Below, piece by piece: positions 34,298 through 45,012 of a stretch of DNA of 64,000 bases. The notes beneath the pieces were generated by a model. That model did no database searches, had not been told where the DNA came from, and was given only the letters and a program-made list of their open reading frames with translations. Origin of the DNA: Chloropicon primus (taxonomy: Eukaryota > Chlorophyta > Chloropicophyceae > Chloropicales > Chloropicaceae); assembly GCA_023205875.1 (NCBI GenBank), contig CP060756.1, forward strand, positions 1,116,001 through 1,180,000, written 5' to 3'. The translations under genes and the position numbers were made by a program. Positions within the stretch are counted from its first letter, which is position 1. Each line of letters begins with the position of its first letter.

Positions 34298-36544
34298 TTA
34301 CACGTTGTAGGTCCTCTTCACGGCAGTGTACGCGAGCTGCTTTGCCAAGTCAAAGGCGTCCTTCTCTTGAATCCTTCCCTCCAAGACCAGCTTCGCCACC
34401 CAGTCCGAGACGACCTTTCTCCATATCTTGTGCCTCGAAGGGATCTGCAAGAAGTGGTGGGCGTTGTCGATGTAGCCCGCAAGGTTTGAGATCCCGCACA
34501 GACCGACCACGGAGTCCAGAAAGCCCCTGATTCCCTCCGGGTTCTCGTGGAACCACAGAGGGGAGCCCACGTTTATGCTCTGGTACTGGACGGCAAGGGG
34601 TGCCAGCTCCCTGCTGTAGGTGGACTCGTCGTGGGTGAACAAAACGAGTGTCAGGTTGGGGTGGTTTCCGTAGGTGTTCAGCAGCGACTGCAGGCCGTGC
34701 GAAAAGTCCACAGCGATGGGAATGTCAACTTCCACAGGAGCTTCGGCCGCGTCCTTGCTGCCCCCCTTTGAGGTCTGCTGACCCCTCTGGTAGTTCCTCT
34801 CGAGGCCCGTGTGGAGCTGCATGACGAGGCCGTCCTCCACGGACATCCGAGCCATCTCCATCAGCATGTGGTTCTGGAAGATCTGCAGGTCCTTGTCGCT
34901 CGTCCTGCCTGACAGAGCTGCCGCGAAGAGGGCTTCCATCTCCGGCAAGGCGGTTAACTCCGCTTTGGGCACCCTGGTTTCCTGGAAGGTGGCGACCGAC
35001 CCCAACTCCTTGAACTGCTTTCGCCTGATCTCGAGGGCCTTGAGAAAGTTGCTGTACGAGTCTATCTTCACCGAAGTGCCCTCGCCCAGCATGTTCACGT
35101 TGGCCTTCCACTCGGTGTCTTTCAGGTTGAACAGCTTGTCAGGCATAAACGTTGGCTTCACCCCCTCGATGACCCCGATCTCCCCTCCCACACTGACTTC
35201 TTCTCCTCCCTCACTGACCACTGTGGCATTGCCCATCATGTCTATCCTGCCCGATGCGGGGAAGGACATCCCAAGCATTTCAAGATTGAAGTGCTCACTC
35301 AGTCTCCTCGGCGAGTACTCGGTTGAGTTGAGCTTGAAGACCAACAGGTCATAAATATGCTGCGCTGATTCACCGTCCAGTGGATCGTGGATCCCAAAGA
35401 TGCTCATAAGTGTCTGCTCGATCCACATCCTGCTGGAAGTTCCCAGCAGCAAGTGGAACTTCTCACCAAGGACTTGCCACAGCCTCCTCTGCTCCGACTC
35501 GGTGGCGTCCTCCCTCAGCAAGTGAGACGCGTTCAGGCCTTTCTGAGACTGCAGGAAGCGAACCACGGACTTGTCCGAGTTGACGAAGATTTTGGTCGGG
35601 CTCCCGAAAGCCTCCAGTCCAGTGGACACGTTCTTGAAGAATATGTCCGCACTGCTCGCCTGAGAGTACGGGGATATGATGGGCAAGGTCTCCACGGACT
35701 TGAAGAGCTTGTACGCCATCCGCCTCTGGTTGTTGTTCGAGTCGAAGAACCGGTACTCCTCCTCCAGCAAAGCGATGAAAGAAGGCTTGGCGATCCCACT
35801 CGCGAGCGCCACGAGTCCCTTGGAAACGTAAGTGTTGGCGGAGTCCACAATTGACTCGATATTTTTCGAGAAGACTTCAACTGCCATCTTCCCCTCCCGG
35901 AGCCCAAAGTAGTCCTCCGCCCCCTTGGAGACGTTCTCAGAGCCCGCCTCCTCCAGCAGAAGGTCCCTGAGCATGACCATCTTCGACTCGTTCGAGTGGT
36001 CCTCCTGGTTCGGGTCCACGGGAGAGGGGCATTCCTCCGCGCTCACCTCGTTCGGCCTCCTCCCACCCACTCCGTTGTACTGGATTTTGAACGACGCCGA
36101 GGACAATAACAGCAAGAGGAACAAACCCAGAAACGCGAATGCTAGAGGCGCCAACACTACCCGTGCACAGCATCCCAGTGTGCAGCAAGGGGAGCGCTCG
36201 GCCTTCCGCTCCGCGCCCGCGGGACGAGACCCCTGTTCATCGCCCACAACCCTTCCCTCGCAGCTCGGCGAGCTCAACCTCCGGGCCCTCTGCGCCTTTC
36301 TCGAAGTCTTCGCCCGCCCCCGCGCCTGGGTCGGCGACAGCGACGCCGCCCTCTTCCCCCTCTCCCTCTCCCCCCCGCGCGTGACGCCGTCCACCTTCTC
36401 CCTCCGAGTAGTAGTCCCTTTCGCCCCAACTTTTAGTGGTGCCGTTTCGCCTCGATCCTCATCGTCGTGGTGATACCCGTTCAAAATCCCCTCCACCTCT
36501 TCGGCTTTCCCTCGCCGTCTCGTTGACCTCCGCGTTGTCACCAT
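34298..36544 (-). CDS. membrane-anchored uronate isomerase-like protein lacking most metal ligands
   Basis: 748 residues from the ATG at 36544. A very basic N-terminal region of about 125 residues is followed by one membrane span (VVLAPLAFAFLGLFLLLLLS, about 129-150), giving a type II topology, then a large globular part homologous to UxaC. PTFMPDKLFNL, LFAAALSGRTSDKDLQIFQ, GLVMQLHTGLERN, LTLVLFTHDESTYSREL, GSPLWFHENPEGIRGFLDSV and IDNAHHFLQIPSRHKIWRKV correspond in order to the bacterial enzyme. The N-terminal DYHCHL metal motif reads SPYSQAS, the TDD loop and the mid-barrel His are absent, while the LHxGxxRN His and the late Asp persist. It is probably a non-enzymatic or altered-function relative, perhaps in Golgi or ER lumen. 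Confidence 0.8.
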   Translation of the reverse strand: MVTTRRSTRRRGKAEEVEGILNGYHHDDEDRGETAPLKVGAKGTTTRREKVDGVTRGGERERGKRAASLSPTQARGRAKTSRKAQRARRLSSPSCEGRVVGDEQGSRPAGAERKAERSPCCTLGCCARVVLAPLAFAFLGLFLLLLLSSASFKIQYNGVGGRRPNEVSAEECPSPVDPNQEDHSNESKMVMLRDLLLEEAGSENVSKGAEDYFGLREGKMAVEVFSKNIESIVDSANTYVSKGLVALASGIAKPSFIALLEEEYRFFDSNNNQRRMAYKLFKSVETLPIISPYSQASSADIFFKNVSTGLEAFGSPTKIFVNSDKSVVRFLQSQKGLNASHLLREDATESEQRRLWQVLGEKFHLLLGTSSRMWIEQTLMSIFGIHDPLDGESAQHIYDLLVFKLNSTEYSPRRLSEHFNLEMLGMSFPASGRIDMMGNATVVSEGGEEVSVGGEIGVIEGVKPTFMPDKLFNLKDTEWKANVNMLGEGTSVKIDSYSNFLKALEIRRKQFKELGSVATFQETRVPKAELTALPEMEALFAAALSGRTSDKDLQIFQNHMLMEMARMSVEDGLVMQLHTGLERNYQRGQQTSKGGSKDAAEAPVEVDIPIAVDFSHGLQSLLNTYGNHPNLTLVLFTHDESTYSRELAPLAVQYQSINVGSPLWFHENPEGIRGFLDSVVGLCGISNLAGYIDNAHHFLQIPSRHKIWRKVVSDWVAKLVLEGRIQEKDAFDLAKQLAYTAVKRTYNV

Positions 36545-37708
<1,164 letters not shown>

Positions 37709-37943
37709 AGGTCGCCGGGGGGAAGGGGAACCCCGTCTTGATCTCTAACCAGGGAGCGCCTTTGTTTGTTGTAAACTATTTTATGTGTCGTTTTATTCCG
37801 TTGGTGTTGTTGCTCCGGAGGGAGCGGAGAGAAAGGGTCCCGCGGGGCAGAGAGGTCCTGTTTGGATAAAGAAAGTTTACATTTTTCTATGAAAAGGGAC
37901 AAAAGGCGCGCGGCCTTGTCGTCTTATATTTTAGTCAGCCAAC

Positions 37944-38619
37944 TCAGATGCTGGAAGGGTAGAGCATGACACGGCACTTGGCACCCAAAGCCTTGGCAGG
38001 AAGAGACTTCCTGAAGGAGGCCCTAACAGTTCCGCCGCTACCGTGAGCGCGGGTGATCTTTCCCCAGACACACCTGAACTTGGTTGGGCCGTTTGGTCCG
38101 GCCTTCTTGGTGTGCGCCTTGTAGACGTAAGCGACCTTCTTGCCCAAGTAGAAAGGAACCTCCTCCTTGCTCTCTACGCCCTCGATCTCGAGAAGGGAAG
38201 TCTTATGGTGCGTGTTGCACTTGCTTCTCTTGTAGTTGACAATCTTGCCCTTGACGTAAAGTCTGTGAAAGGGGAAGAAGAAGAAGAACCAGTAGAGAGA
38301 GTAGAGAGTAGAGAGAGAGAGAGTCAGGCACGAGGAACAAAAAGAATAAGAGCGTGTCGCTTGCTGGACACATCTGGTCCTCCGCGGGGCTTCCCCGAAA
38401 CGCCACTCGATCCCGCGCGAGTGCAACGGCGGGAGGAACACCAAGGGGCACGCGAAACACCCCAAGCCTCGCGAAACACCCCAAGTCTCCCTGCCCCTCC
38501 TCCGACACGAAAACGAGGCCGCATGCCCGCCCCCCCTCGTTTATAATCTCGTCTTCCCTCACTCCTCTCCCTCGTTCCCGTCCTCGAGCGTCCACCTACC
38601 TAATCTTCTGTCCCGTCAT
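37944..38619 (-). CDS. RPL35A: 60S ribosomal protein eL33 (RPL35A)
   Basis: Two exons: 38600..38619 (MTGQKI plus two bases) and 37944..38262, joined by a 337-bp intron (AG|GTAGGT; TTCACAG|AC), 112 residues. RLYVKGKIVNYKRSKCNTHH, then TSLLEIEGVESKEEVPFYLG, KKVAYVYKAHTKKAG, CVWGKITRAHGSGGTVRASF and the end RVMLYPSSI are the full eL33 sequence. The first exon is only 20 coding bases, the typical ribosomal-gene pattern of an intron close to the start. It shares a 255-bp divergent promoter with eS26. Confidence 0.96.
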
Positions 38620-38874
38620 CTTTGTCTTTGTCGTGTCTCAAGGTCTTCGTCTTCTACCCCAGCGCCCTTGCTGTGTCCTCTCTTCTCTCTCTTCTCTCTC
38701 CCTTTCCTCTCTCCTCGCTCTGTCCTCGGGGCCAAATGTCGGCGGAATTCGGTGGGTTTCCCCGTGTAGGAATTCCATCTTATTTCGCCCCTCGGGGCGA
38801 GGCCATTTGTGGCGGCGCGAGCGAGGCAGGGGGAAATCGTGAACCGAGGGAGGGAGGCAGAAAGAGAGAGCAAC
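38620..38874. promoter_or_regulatory. bidirectional promoter of ribosomal-protein genes eL33 and eS26
   Basis: 255 bp between the two ATGs. It has the shared decamer TTCGGTGGGT at 38748-38757 almost in the centre, a CGCCCC/GGGGCG inverted repeat near 38786-38799, the pair of related segments GGCCAAATGTCGGCGG and GGCCATTTGTGGCGGC on either side, and GAATTCCATCTT near 38769. Central position between both genes suggests joint control. Confidence 0.6.
38748..38757 (-). promoter_or_regulatory. ACCCACCGAA motif, ribosomal-protein promoter
   Basis: Reverse complement TTCGGTGGGT on the plus strand; the same decamer as at 33341 before eS30. It is 118 bp from the eS26 ATG and 129 bp from the eL33 ATG. 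Confidence 0.45.
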
Positions 38875-39516
38875 ATGGTGAAGAAGAGGAGGCACTCGGG
38901 AAGAAACAAGCCCGCCGGGGCGAGAGGACACGTCAGGCGCGTCAGGTGCGAGACATCTGGCTGCCTCGTTCCTAAGGATAAGGCCGTCAAGAGGTAAGGA
39001 AACGAAACGAGGACGAAGACGAGGGCGAGACGGGAAGAAGATGCCAAGACGGAGGGAGGAGGGAAGAACCCTTCCCGAAGGGTTGGACCCGCGACGCGTG
39101 GCGGGAGAGAGGTTCCGGGGGGTCCTCCCGGGCTTCCCTGCCTCGCGCCGAAGCGCGGACGCGCGCGACCCGGAACTCCCGAGCCCTCGGCGGAGCGCAT
39201 CTCTCCCGCCTTTTGCCCTTTTTTTTTCTCTTCCTTCCGCGGGCTGCGCACGAGAAGTGGTTGGGCCAGGCTTGCTAACCCTCGCTCATCTCTTTCCACC
39301 CGTGACAGGTACATCGTCCGTAACATTGTGGACGCTTCCGCTCTTCGTGATCTTCAGGAGTCCTCCGTCATTGACGGGTACGCCCTCCCAAAGCTCTACC
39401 GCAAGGTGTACTACTCGATCAGTGCCGCCATTCACAGTAGGGTCGTTAGGGTGCGCAGCAGGGTTGCTAGGCGCAACAGGGCACCTCCCCCAAGGTTCAG
39501 ACCTAAGTCTGATTAG
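38875..39516 (+). CDS. RPS26: 40S ribosomal protein eS26 without canonical zinc cysteines
   Basis: Two exons, 38875..38993 and 39309..39516 (AGAG|GTAAGG; GTGACAG|GT), 108 residues. It binds the 3' end of 18S rRNA near the mRNA exit channel. [60 protein letters not shown] and [12 protein letters not shown] are diagnostic. In other eukaryotes a zinc is held by two Cys pairs (CTNC and CVSC); here the first reads CETS, with an extra Cys two residues on, and the second reads SISA. The zinc site therefore appears to be lost while the rest is conserved. Divergent from eL33. Confidence 0.94.
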
Positions 39517-39732
39517 GTGAATAATGTATGAACGAGGACACGCGAGCCGGCAGCGACCTCCCACCGAGGATAGGAAAGGGTCGAGCTCTGGTCTTTTAGA
39601 AGAAGAGGTGGAGTTCTGGCGCATCTGCGCTATTAATGGTAAAAAGTAAAAAGAATTATCATCAAACATCTTCTTAGCGTTATTGTGGTGTCCCCCCCTT
39701 GGTCTTGCCCTTTCCTTGTTCCAACTTGTCCT

Positions 39733-41281
39733 TTACTTTTTCTTCTTCTGGTACCCTTTTCCCCTTTTCCCCTTCTTCTTGAACCCCGGTTTCTTGGGTT
39801 GGCCCTGAGCGGCCCGGGCACCATTGCTGGCCTCCGTCTTGTCCTCCTCCACGACGTCTGCTACTTGGACGGACTGCACGACCTCCGCCACTTCCGCCAC
39901 CTGAGGCTTGCTGACCCCCTCCTCCATCTCCTTGGCTTTCAGCTCGTAGAACTTGGAGCCCTTCTTGGGCTCCGCTGGCTTGGAAAGTACCTCCGCGACG
40001 ACAGACCCGCCCGATTCCTTATTCTTCAACTCCCAAAATTTCTCTCCCGTCCGCTTTGGTGGCGGAGGCACCTGCTTCTGGGACACCGCCGAGACCCTCT
40101 CCACCTCCATGGCACCCGATGTGCTGGTCGCGTCCGCGATCTCCGGGGCCTTGAAGTTGGCCCGCAGGAACGCCGTCTGGCCAATGCTCAGCAAGTTGTT
40201 GGTGAACCAGTAAAGGGTGAGCCCGGCTGGAACGTTCAGGGAGAACCAGCCAATCATGAGGGGCAGGAACTTGATGATGGCGCTCGCCGTCTCGTTCTGC
40301 TGGGACTGCTGCTGCTGCCCCGAAAGGATCTTTTGGGACGCGTACTGCGTCGCGATCAGCATAAGCGGGAGGATCAGGTAGGAGGTGGCGTCGTGCCAGC
40401 CGATCGGAGGCGCGCCGTCCTGGAACGGGAAGAGCCAGGCCGATCCCGTGCCCGCCTGCCTCGCGGCTATGGTCGTGGGGCCCGCGAGGGAGGGGATCCA
40501 GAAGAAGCCCTCCGTGAGCAGGCCCTCCTCCGCCGCGTTCGTCAGACTCCTGTACAGCCCGATGTAAATGGGAAGACTGACGAAGGTTGGCAAGCAACCG
40601 GCCAAGGGGTTGACGTCAGCCACCTTGTAGAGCTTGGCCGTCTCCAACTGCAGCTTTTCCTGGTCGTCCGCGTAAAGCTCCTTCAGCTTGTTGATCTGCG
40701 GCTGCAGGGACTGGATCTGCAAGTTCGACTCCAGCTGCTTCTTGGAGAGGGGGAAGGTCCCCGCCTTGACCAGGATCGTCAAAAGGATGATGGAGAACCC
40801 GTACGAGTACGGCACGTGAACGAACTCCAGGACTCCGTCGATTCCCTTCAAGAACGTCTCAAGGACGACCGCGAAGAAGTTGAAGAAGCCCGCCTTCTTC
40901 TGAGGGTCCGCGGCCACGACGTCAGCGTCTGCGAGAGAGTACAGCGCCTGGGTGATGTGGTCGTGGAGGTGCGCCGGGTCCACGCTGTGAAGACTGAGGA
41001 GGCCAAACAGGATAAAACGAAGCACGCGCTGGTCAGGACGGCCCGCACGCCAAACGAGGCCCCGAAAAATTTACCAAGGACCACCACCTTCCCCCCACTC
41101 ACCTTTCCACCACGGCCTGAGCGCGGACGCTCCTGTCCCGCCTCCGGGTGCCAGCCACCCCCACCCTCCTCCACGTGGTCGTTCCGTTCGCCCTCCCCCT
41201 CCTCGCCGGTCCAAGGTCCGCGAGACCTTTGGGGCTCACAGAGGCACGCACCACGCCGCGGCATCCCCTCTCACCAATCAT
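39733..41281 (-). CDS. ALB3: Alb3/YidC/Oxa1-family insertase, plastid
   Basis: Inserts light-harvesting and photosystem proteins into the thylakoid membrane with cpSRP. Two exons, 41103..41281 (transit peptide MIGERGCRGVVRASVSPKGL and following basic stretch to about residue 59) and 39733..40984; GGAAAG|GTGAG, TTCACAG|CG; 476 residues. The conserved core has five spans: YSYGFSIILLTILVKAGTFP with PLSKKQLES, NPLAGCLPTFVSLPIYIGLY, SYLILPLMLIATQYASQ, IIKFLPLMIGWFSLNVPAGL and LYWFTNNLLSIGQTAFL. The C-terminal stromal tail of about 160 residues has two related blocks (EKFWELKNKE, SKFYELKAKE) and a basic end (KKPGFKKKGKRGKGYQKKKK), fitting cpSRP43 or ribosome binding. The tail identifies Alb3 rather than mitochondrial Oxa1. 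Confidence 0.93.
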
Positions 41282-41610
41282 CTCTCTCCTCCCTCTCCTC
41301 TCTCTCTCTCTCTCTGTGGCCTCTGCCTCTGTGCCGTCCTCGTCCTCGTCCTCGCTCTGCTTCTCTCTGCTTCTCATCCACGAAGATAAGGATTGTGTTT
41401 TGGGGTGTCCGAGCATTTACACTCGCTAGACCCGACCGGAACGAGGGGAACGAAGGACTTGTTCTGCTGCAGGCTCGAGAAGGTCACCTTGGTGTCCTGC
41501 TCTACTGGAGGGGTTGTGGGCTGGCTTTCCGCCGGGTCCTTGACGGGTTGAACTTGATGGTTTTGACGAACGGCGGGGTGGAGGGGTGAGGGGGACCGTA
41601 TCACCGCATC
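41282..41610. other. divergent promoter region, 329 bp
   Basis: Between ALB3 and the WDTC1-like gene. Contains a CT-rich tract near 41293-41318 and GATAAGG at 41385. The ALB3 5' UTR probably covers the CT tract. No further gene. Confidence 0.5.
41385..41391 (+). promoter_or_regulatory. GATAAGG element in ALB3/WDTC1 promoter
   Basis: Exact GATAAGG, 104 bp from the ALB3 ATG and 226 bp ahead of the WDTC1-like ATG. Confidence 0.4.
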
Positions 41611-43743
41611 ATGGCTTGCTTGAACTGGACGCAGTCGGAGTGTGGCGACGCCCGGGGTTTCCTCGAGGCCGTGACGCGGGGGAGGGAGTGCTCCGTGGGG
41701 TCGAGGGCGAGGAAACGCCGGAGAGAGCTGCACCTCGCCGAGTCCCTGGTGAGGAAGTTCGAGTCGGCCGAGGGCTCCACCTCGGTCCTCAGGGGTCACA
41801 GAGGTTGCGTGAACAGGCTCTGCTGGAGCGAGACCGGCAGGCTCCTGGCCTCGGTCAGCGACGACCTGAAGATCTTCTTGTGGAAGTTTCCGCAGTGCAC
41901 GCTCCAGGGAGCGGGCTCGAGCTGGTGCATTCCCACGAACCACAAGGCCAATATTTTCGGGGTCAAGTTTCTGCCCCTCACGAACGACGCGAAGATTGTG
42001 ACGGGGGCGATGGACTGCGAGGTGCAGCTCCACCACTTGGAGAGGGGCTGGGAGAGCGGAAACAGCTGCCACACAACGACCTTGGAGTTCCACAATGACC
42101 GGGTCAAGGCCGTGGAGGTGGAGCCCTGCAACCCGAACAACTTCTGGTCGGGGAGCGAGGACGGCACGGTGCTGCAGTTCGACTGCCGTTGCCTGCAGGA
42201 GCCGGCGCACCTCGTCACGTGCCGAGCCCACGGTGCGCCGAGACCGGTCGAGGTCAAGTTCGTGAGCATCAATCCGGTGCGACCGTACCAGCTCGCCACG
42301 GCTTGTGGGGACGAGTACGTCAGGGTGTACGACCGCAGAATGCTGTCGAGAAGCGACAGGGACGACCCTCTGATGAAGCTCACTCCACCCCACTTGGCCG
42401 TGAACGGGTCCGAGCGCAAGCGCTTGACGCACACGACGTGCGTTTCCTTTGGGAGCACAGGCAGGAGGCTGGTGGCGTCCTACCACGGCGACCACTGCTA
42501 CTCGTTTGACCTCGACGGCGAGGGGCGCCAGGACGCAGCGTTCGAGGCGGGCGGGAGGGGAGCGAGAAGGAGGGACACCGCGGGCATCCCCTGGGGATCC
42601 ATCAGTGATACCGAGTACCACGACGCCCTGGTCAGAATGAAGGTGCTTGACTTCCTGAAAAACCCTGACGCAAATCGCGTGAATGTCCCCCCAGCGGCGA
42701 CTGCTGCCATCCGGCTCTTGTCACGAGGTCTGGTCCGCTACCCGAACTCTCGGGTCCTGCTCGAAGCGAGAGCAGATGCTTTCATCGCGAGAAAGTGGAA
42801 GGGGGACGCTTCGTTTGCTCTTCGTGACATCGAGAGGGCCATGGCCTTGCAGCCTGGATATGGGGAGCGAGACCTGAAGCTGATCGTCGCCTTCGCAAGC
42901 GCGCTCCACCAATTGCAGCAGCACGAGAGCGCACGCTACTTGATGGAGAGGCACGTCAAGGGCAAGACGTTCTCGGACACGGAATTGCGAGGCCTTGTCC
43001 ATCTGCGCGGGCTTCAGGAGTCCGTGGAGGCGGCCCTCGAGGAGCGGGGAAGTGGCGGTCGAGGCGAGGGAAGTTCGCCGTTCTTGTACGACGACGACAA
43101 CGACGGAGAGGAGGACGAGGGGGGGGAGGGGGAGGACGGCCAAGGGCACCCGAGGCCAGGTGGTTCCACGGAGGAGGACGACGAGGAAATTTTGAGGAGG
43201 ATACGGGGCGACGAGCTCTCGACGAGCCTGTGGGCGAGGGAGAGCTCGAGGAGAATGTCGCAGCGCTACGTCTCTCAAGCAAACAACCAGACCGACACGA
43301 AAGAAGTCTCTTTCCTGGGGAACGACGATTCCATTGTGGCGTCCGGCTCGGACGATGGGAACGTGATGCTCTTTGACTCGTTCACGGGCAAGCTGCTCCA
43401 CTACCTCGAGGCTGACGTGAACATCGTGAACTGCGTTCAGTGCCACCCGCAAGTTCCTTGCCTGGCGACGAGTGGCTTGGAGCACGTGGTGAGGCTGTGG
43501 GAACCGAGGGCGCCCCACGCCCACAGGGCTGACCTCGAGCACCCAGGCGACAGCAAGATGTTCGTCCACTCGACCATGATGAAGATGGTCCTGAGGAATC
43601 AGGAGCAAAACAACGAGAACCATGTCAGGCCGCTCTTCTCCCTCGCGGACATCGGAGAGAATCAGAGGGCCATCTTCCGGGCGCTGGCCGACCGCTTTGG
43701 AACCACGTTTCAAGCCGACGACGAGCAGTGCAGGACTGTGTAA
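41611..43743 (+). CDS. WDTC1/DCAF-type WD40 plus TPR protein
   Basis: 710 residues from the ATG at 41611. WD repeats 1-5 lie at about 50-330 (LRGHRGCVNRLCWSETGRLL, ANIFGVKFLPLTNDAKIVTG, FHNDRVKAVEVEPCNPNNFW, PYQLATACGDEYVRVYDRRM). A TPR-like block follows (AIRLLSRGLVRYPNSRVLLEARADAF; ALRDIERAMALQPGYGE) in a loop, an acidic low-complexity region at about 490-540, and two final WD repeats (FLGNDDSIVASGSDDGNVMLFD; CLATSGLEHVVRLWEPRAPH). This order is that of WDTC1 (DCAF9), a DDB1-CUL4 substrate receptor; the RVYDRRM segment is a DWD-like motif. Inferred role: nuclear ubiquitin-ligase adaptor, in animals linked to lipid and chromatin control. Confidence 0.9.
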   Translation: MACLNWTQSECGDARGFLEAVTRGRECSVGSRARKRRRELHLAESLVRKFESAEGSTSVLRGHRGCVNRLCWSETGRLLASVSDDLKIFLWKFPQCTLQGAGSSWCIPTNHKANIFGVKFLPLTNDAKIVTGAMDCEVQLHHLERGWESGNSCHTTTLEFHNDRVKAVEVEPCNPNNFWSGSEDGTVLQFDCRCLQEPAHLVTCRAHGAPRPVEVKFVSINPVRPYQLATACGDEYVRVYDRRMLSRSDRDDPLMKLTPPHLAVNGSERKRLTHTTCVSFGSTGRRLVASYHGDHCYSFDLDGEGRQDAAFEAGGRGARRRDTAGIPWGSISDTEYHDALVRMKVLDFLKNPDANRVNVPPAATAAIRLLSRGLVRYPNSRVLLEARADAFIARKWKGDASFALRDIERAMALQPGYGERDLKLIVAFASALHQLQQHESARYLMERHVKGKTFSDTELRGLVHLRGLQESVEAALEERGSGGRGEGSSPFLYDDDNDGEEDEGGEGEDGQGHPRPGGSTEEDDEEILRRIRGDELSTSLWARESSRRMSQRYVSQANNQTDTKEVSFLGNDDSIVASGSDDGNVMLFDSFTGKLLHYLEADVNIVNCVQCHPQVPCLATSGLEHVVRLWEPRAPHAHRADLEHPGDSKMFVHSTMMKMVLRNQEQNNENHVRPLFSLADIGENQRAIFRALADRFGTTFQADDEQCRTV

Positions 43744-44034
43744 TGATATCAGAAAAAACTTCTTGTGGTGATCAGATTAAAACTGCTGTACATTAATGAT
43801 AAACGACATTACGTTCCCCCTGATTATATTACGATCGCCTTGGTTTCCTTAATCCCCATCGTGAGGGAGTGGCAAAGACAAAGATGCCCAAGGACCCTGC
43901 CCCTCTCCTCCCCCTGTGGTTTTCCTTCACTCCTCTGCACCAAAAGTTTTTTGGAGAAAGATCCCCATCCCCAAAGGCCCTTCTTCCTCCCACCACCTCC
44001 TCTACTAATCCCTCTCTCCTCTTTCCTCTCTCCT

Positions 44035-44071
<37 letters not shown>

Positions 44072-44152
44072 AATTTGCTTTGTGGCGGAGGATCATCCAT
44101 GAGATTTGCTCTGTGGCGAGGATCATCTTGAGTATGAGGCTCACATGAACAA
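43744..44152. other. spacer of 409 bp with CT tract
   Basis: Between two plus-strand genes (WDTC1-like and SnoaL-like). AT-rich at the beginning (probable 3' UTR), then pyrimidine-rich with a (TC)n run at 44037-44068 shortly before the next gene's start. No other gene seen. Confidence 0.5.
44037..44068 (+). repeat. (CT)n microsatellite
   Basis: About 16 CT units, 85 bp upstream of the SnoaL-like ATG, in its probable promoter or 5' UTR. Confidence 0.9.
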
Positions 44153-44950
44153 ATGGCGACGACAGTGAGCTTGAGAAAGAACTTCAAGGCCTCGGGGAAG
44201 GCGACGGGCGCAAGCGCGAGGTGCCCCGTCCGGTCGGGCAGGGTGGCCAACGCGCCGAGGAGCCCCGCCCGTCGCGCCGTGCTCGAGCCGGAGAGCACTG
44301 TCCAGTACGTCGATGATCCCGGTACCGCAGGTTCAGGTTCGGAATTGTTTTCGGTGGTCGACGAGGAGAAGACGCTCGCCGCGAGCGCTTTCCCGATCAG
44401 GCCGGACGAGCTGATCCGCCTCACCAAGGAGTTCCTCGTCCTCAACAACGGGTGCGACAAGCCTGAGATCCTGGCGGACGACTTTACCTTTGCTGGCCCG
44501 GTGGTGGGCCCAATCGGAAAGGCTGGGTTTTTGCAGGCCTTCTCGGGGTTCCAGGTCGGTGACGCTTTTCCTGACATGAAGGCTAACGCCTACAACTTCC
44601 ACGTGGACCCGTTCGAGGGCAATCGGGTCTGGTTCTCCACCAGGGCCGTCGGCACGCACACTGGTGTTCTCGCCGGCTCGATCCAGCCGACGGGTAAGAA
44701 GGTTTACTCTCCGCCGCAAGCGAGCAGCGTCACGTTCAACGAGCAGGGGCAGGCGACCCAGCTGACAGCTGGCTACGTGATGGACAGGAACGTTGGCAAC
44801 ACCGACGGGCTTGGCGGGGTGTTCGGCCTCATGTGGGCCGTGGGGAAGAGCCCGTTCAAGTTCTTCCCCGAAGGCCGGCCCTGGAAGCCAAGCTTGCGAT
44901 ACAGGCTTTTCATCTTCATCTCGGGTTTCTTCGCGAAGCTCAAAAAGTGA
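44153..44950 (+). CDS. SnoaL/NTF2-like protein, plastid-targeted
   Basis: 265 residues. Residues 1-50 are a basic Ala/Ser/Arg-rich leader (MATTVSLRKNFKASGKATGA). The central domain at about 85-210 has the SnoaL-like cone fold pattern: EFLVLNNGCDKPEILADDFTFAGPVVGPIGKAGFLQAFSGF and FHVDPFEGNRVWFSTRAVGTHTG, then a beta strand with AGYVMDRNVGNTDGLGGVFG. The end (LRYRLFIFISGFFAKLKK) is amphipathic or membrane-associating. SnoaL-like proteins include polyketide cyclases and isomerases; proteins of this type occur in algal plastids but the substrate is unknown. Convergent with RFT1, 62 bp apart. Confidence 0.75.
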   Translation: MATTVSLRKNFKASGKATGASARCPVRSGRVANAPRSPARRAVLEPESTVQYVDDPGTAGSGSELFSVVDEEKTLAASAFPIRPDELIRLTKEFLVLNNGCDKPEILADDFTFAGPVVGPIGKAGFLQAFSGFQVGDAFPDMKANAYNFHVDPFEGNRVWFSTRAVGTHTGVLAGSIQPTGKKVYSPPQASSVTFNEQGQATQLTAGYVMDRNVGNTDGLGGVFGLMWAVGKSPFKFFPEGRPWKPSLRYRLFIFISGFFAKLKK

Positions 44951-45012
44951 GTGGGCCCCTCCACACAAGGAGCCGAGGGAAACTTTGCACATTTTTTTGT
45001 TACATAGGGTTA

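Noticed and set aside
38977-38983. GATAAGG inside eS26 exon 1, and another in RFT1 at 46254
   Set aside because: Both are in conserved codons, so they are not evidence for a promoter element; they show the background rate.
39685-41589. 634-codon plus-strand open frame across ALB3
   Set aside because: Antisense shadow of ALB3 and of its promoter; low-complexity Leu/Arg content and no domain.
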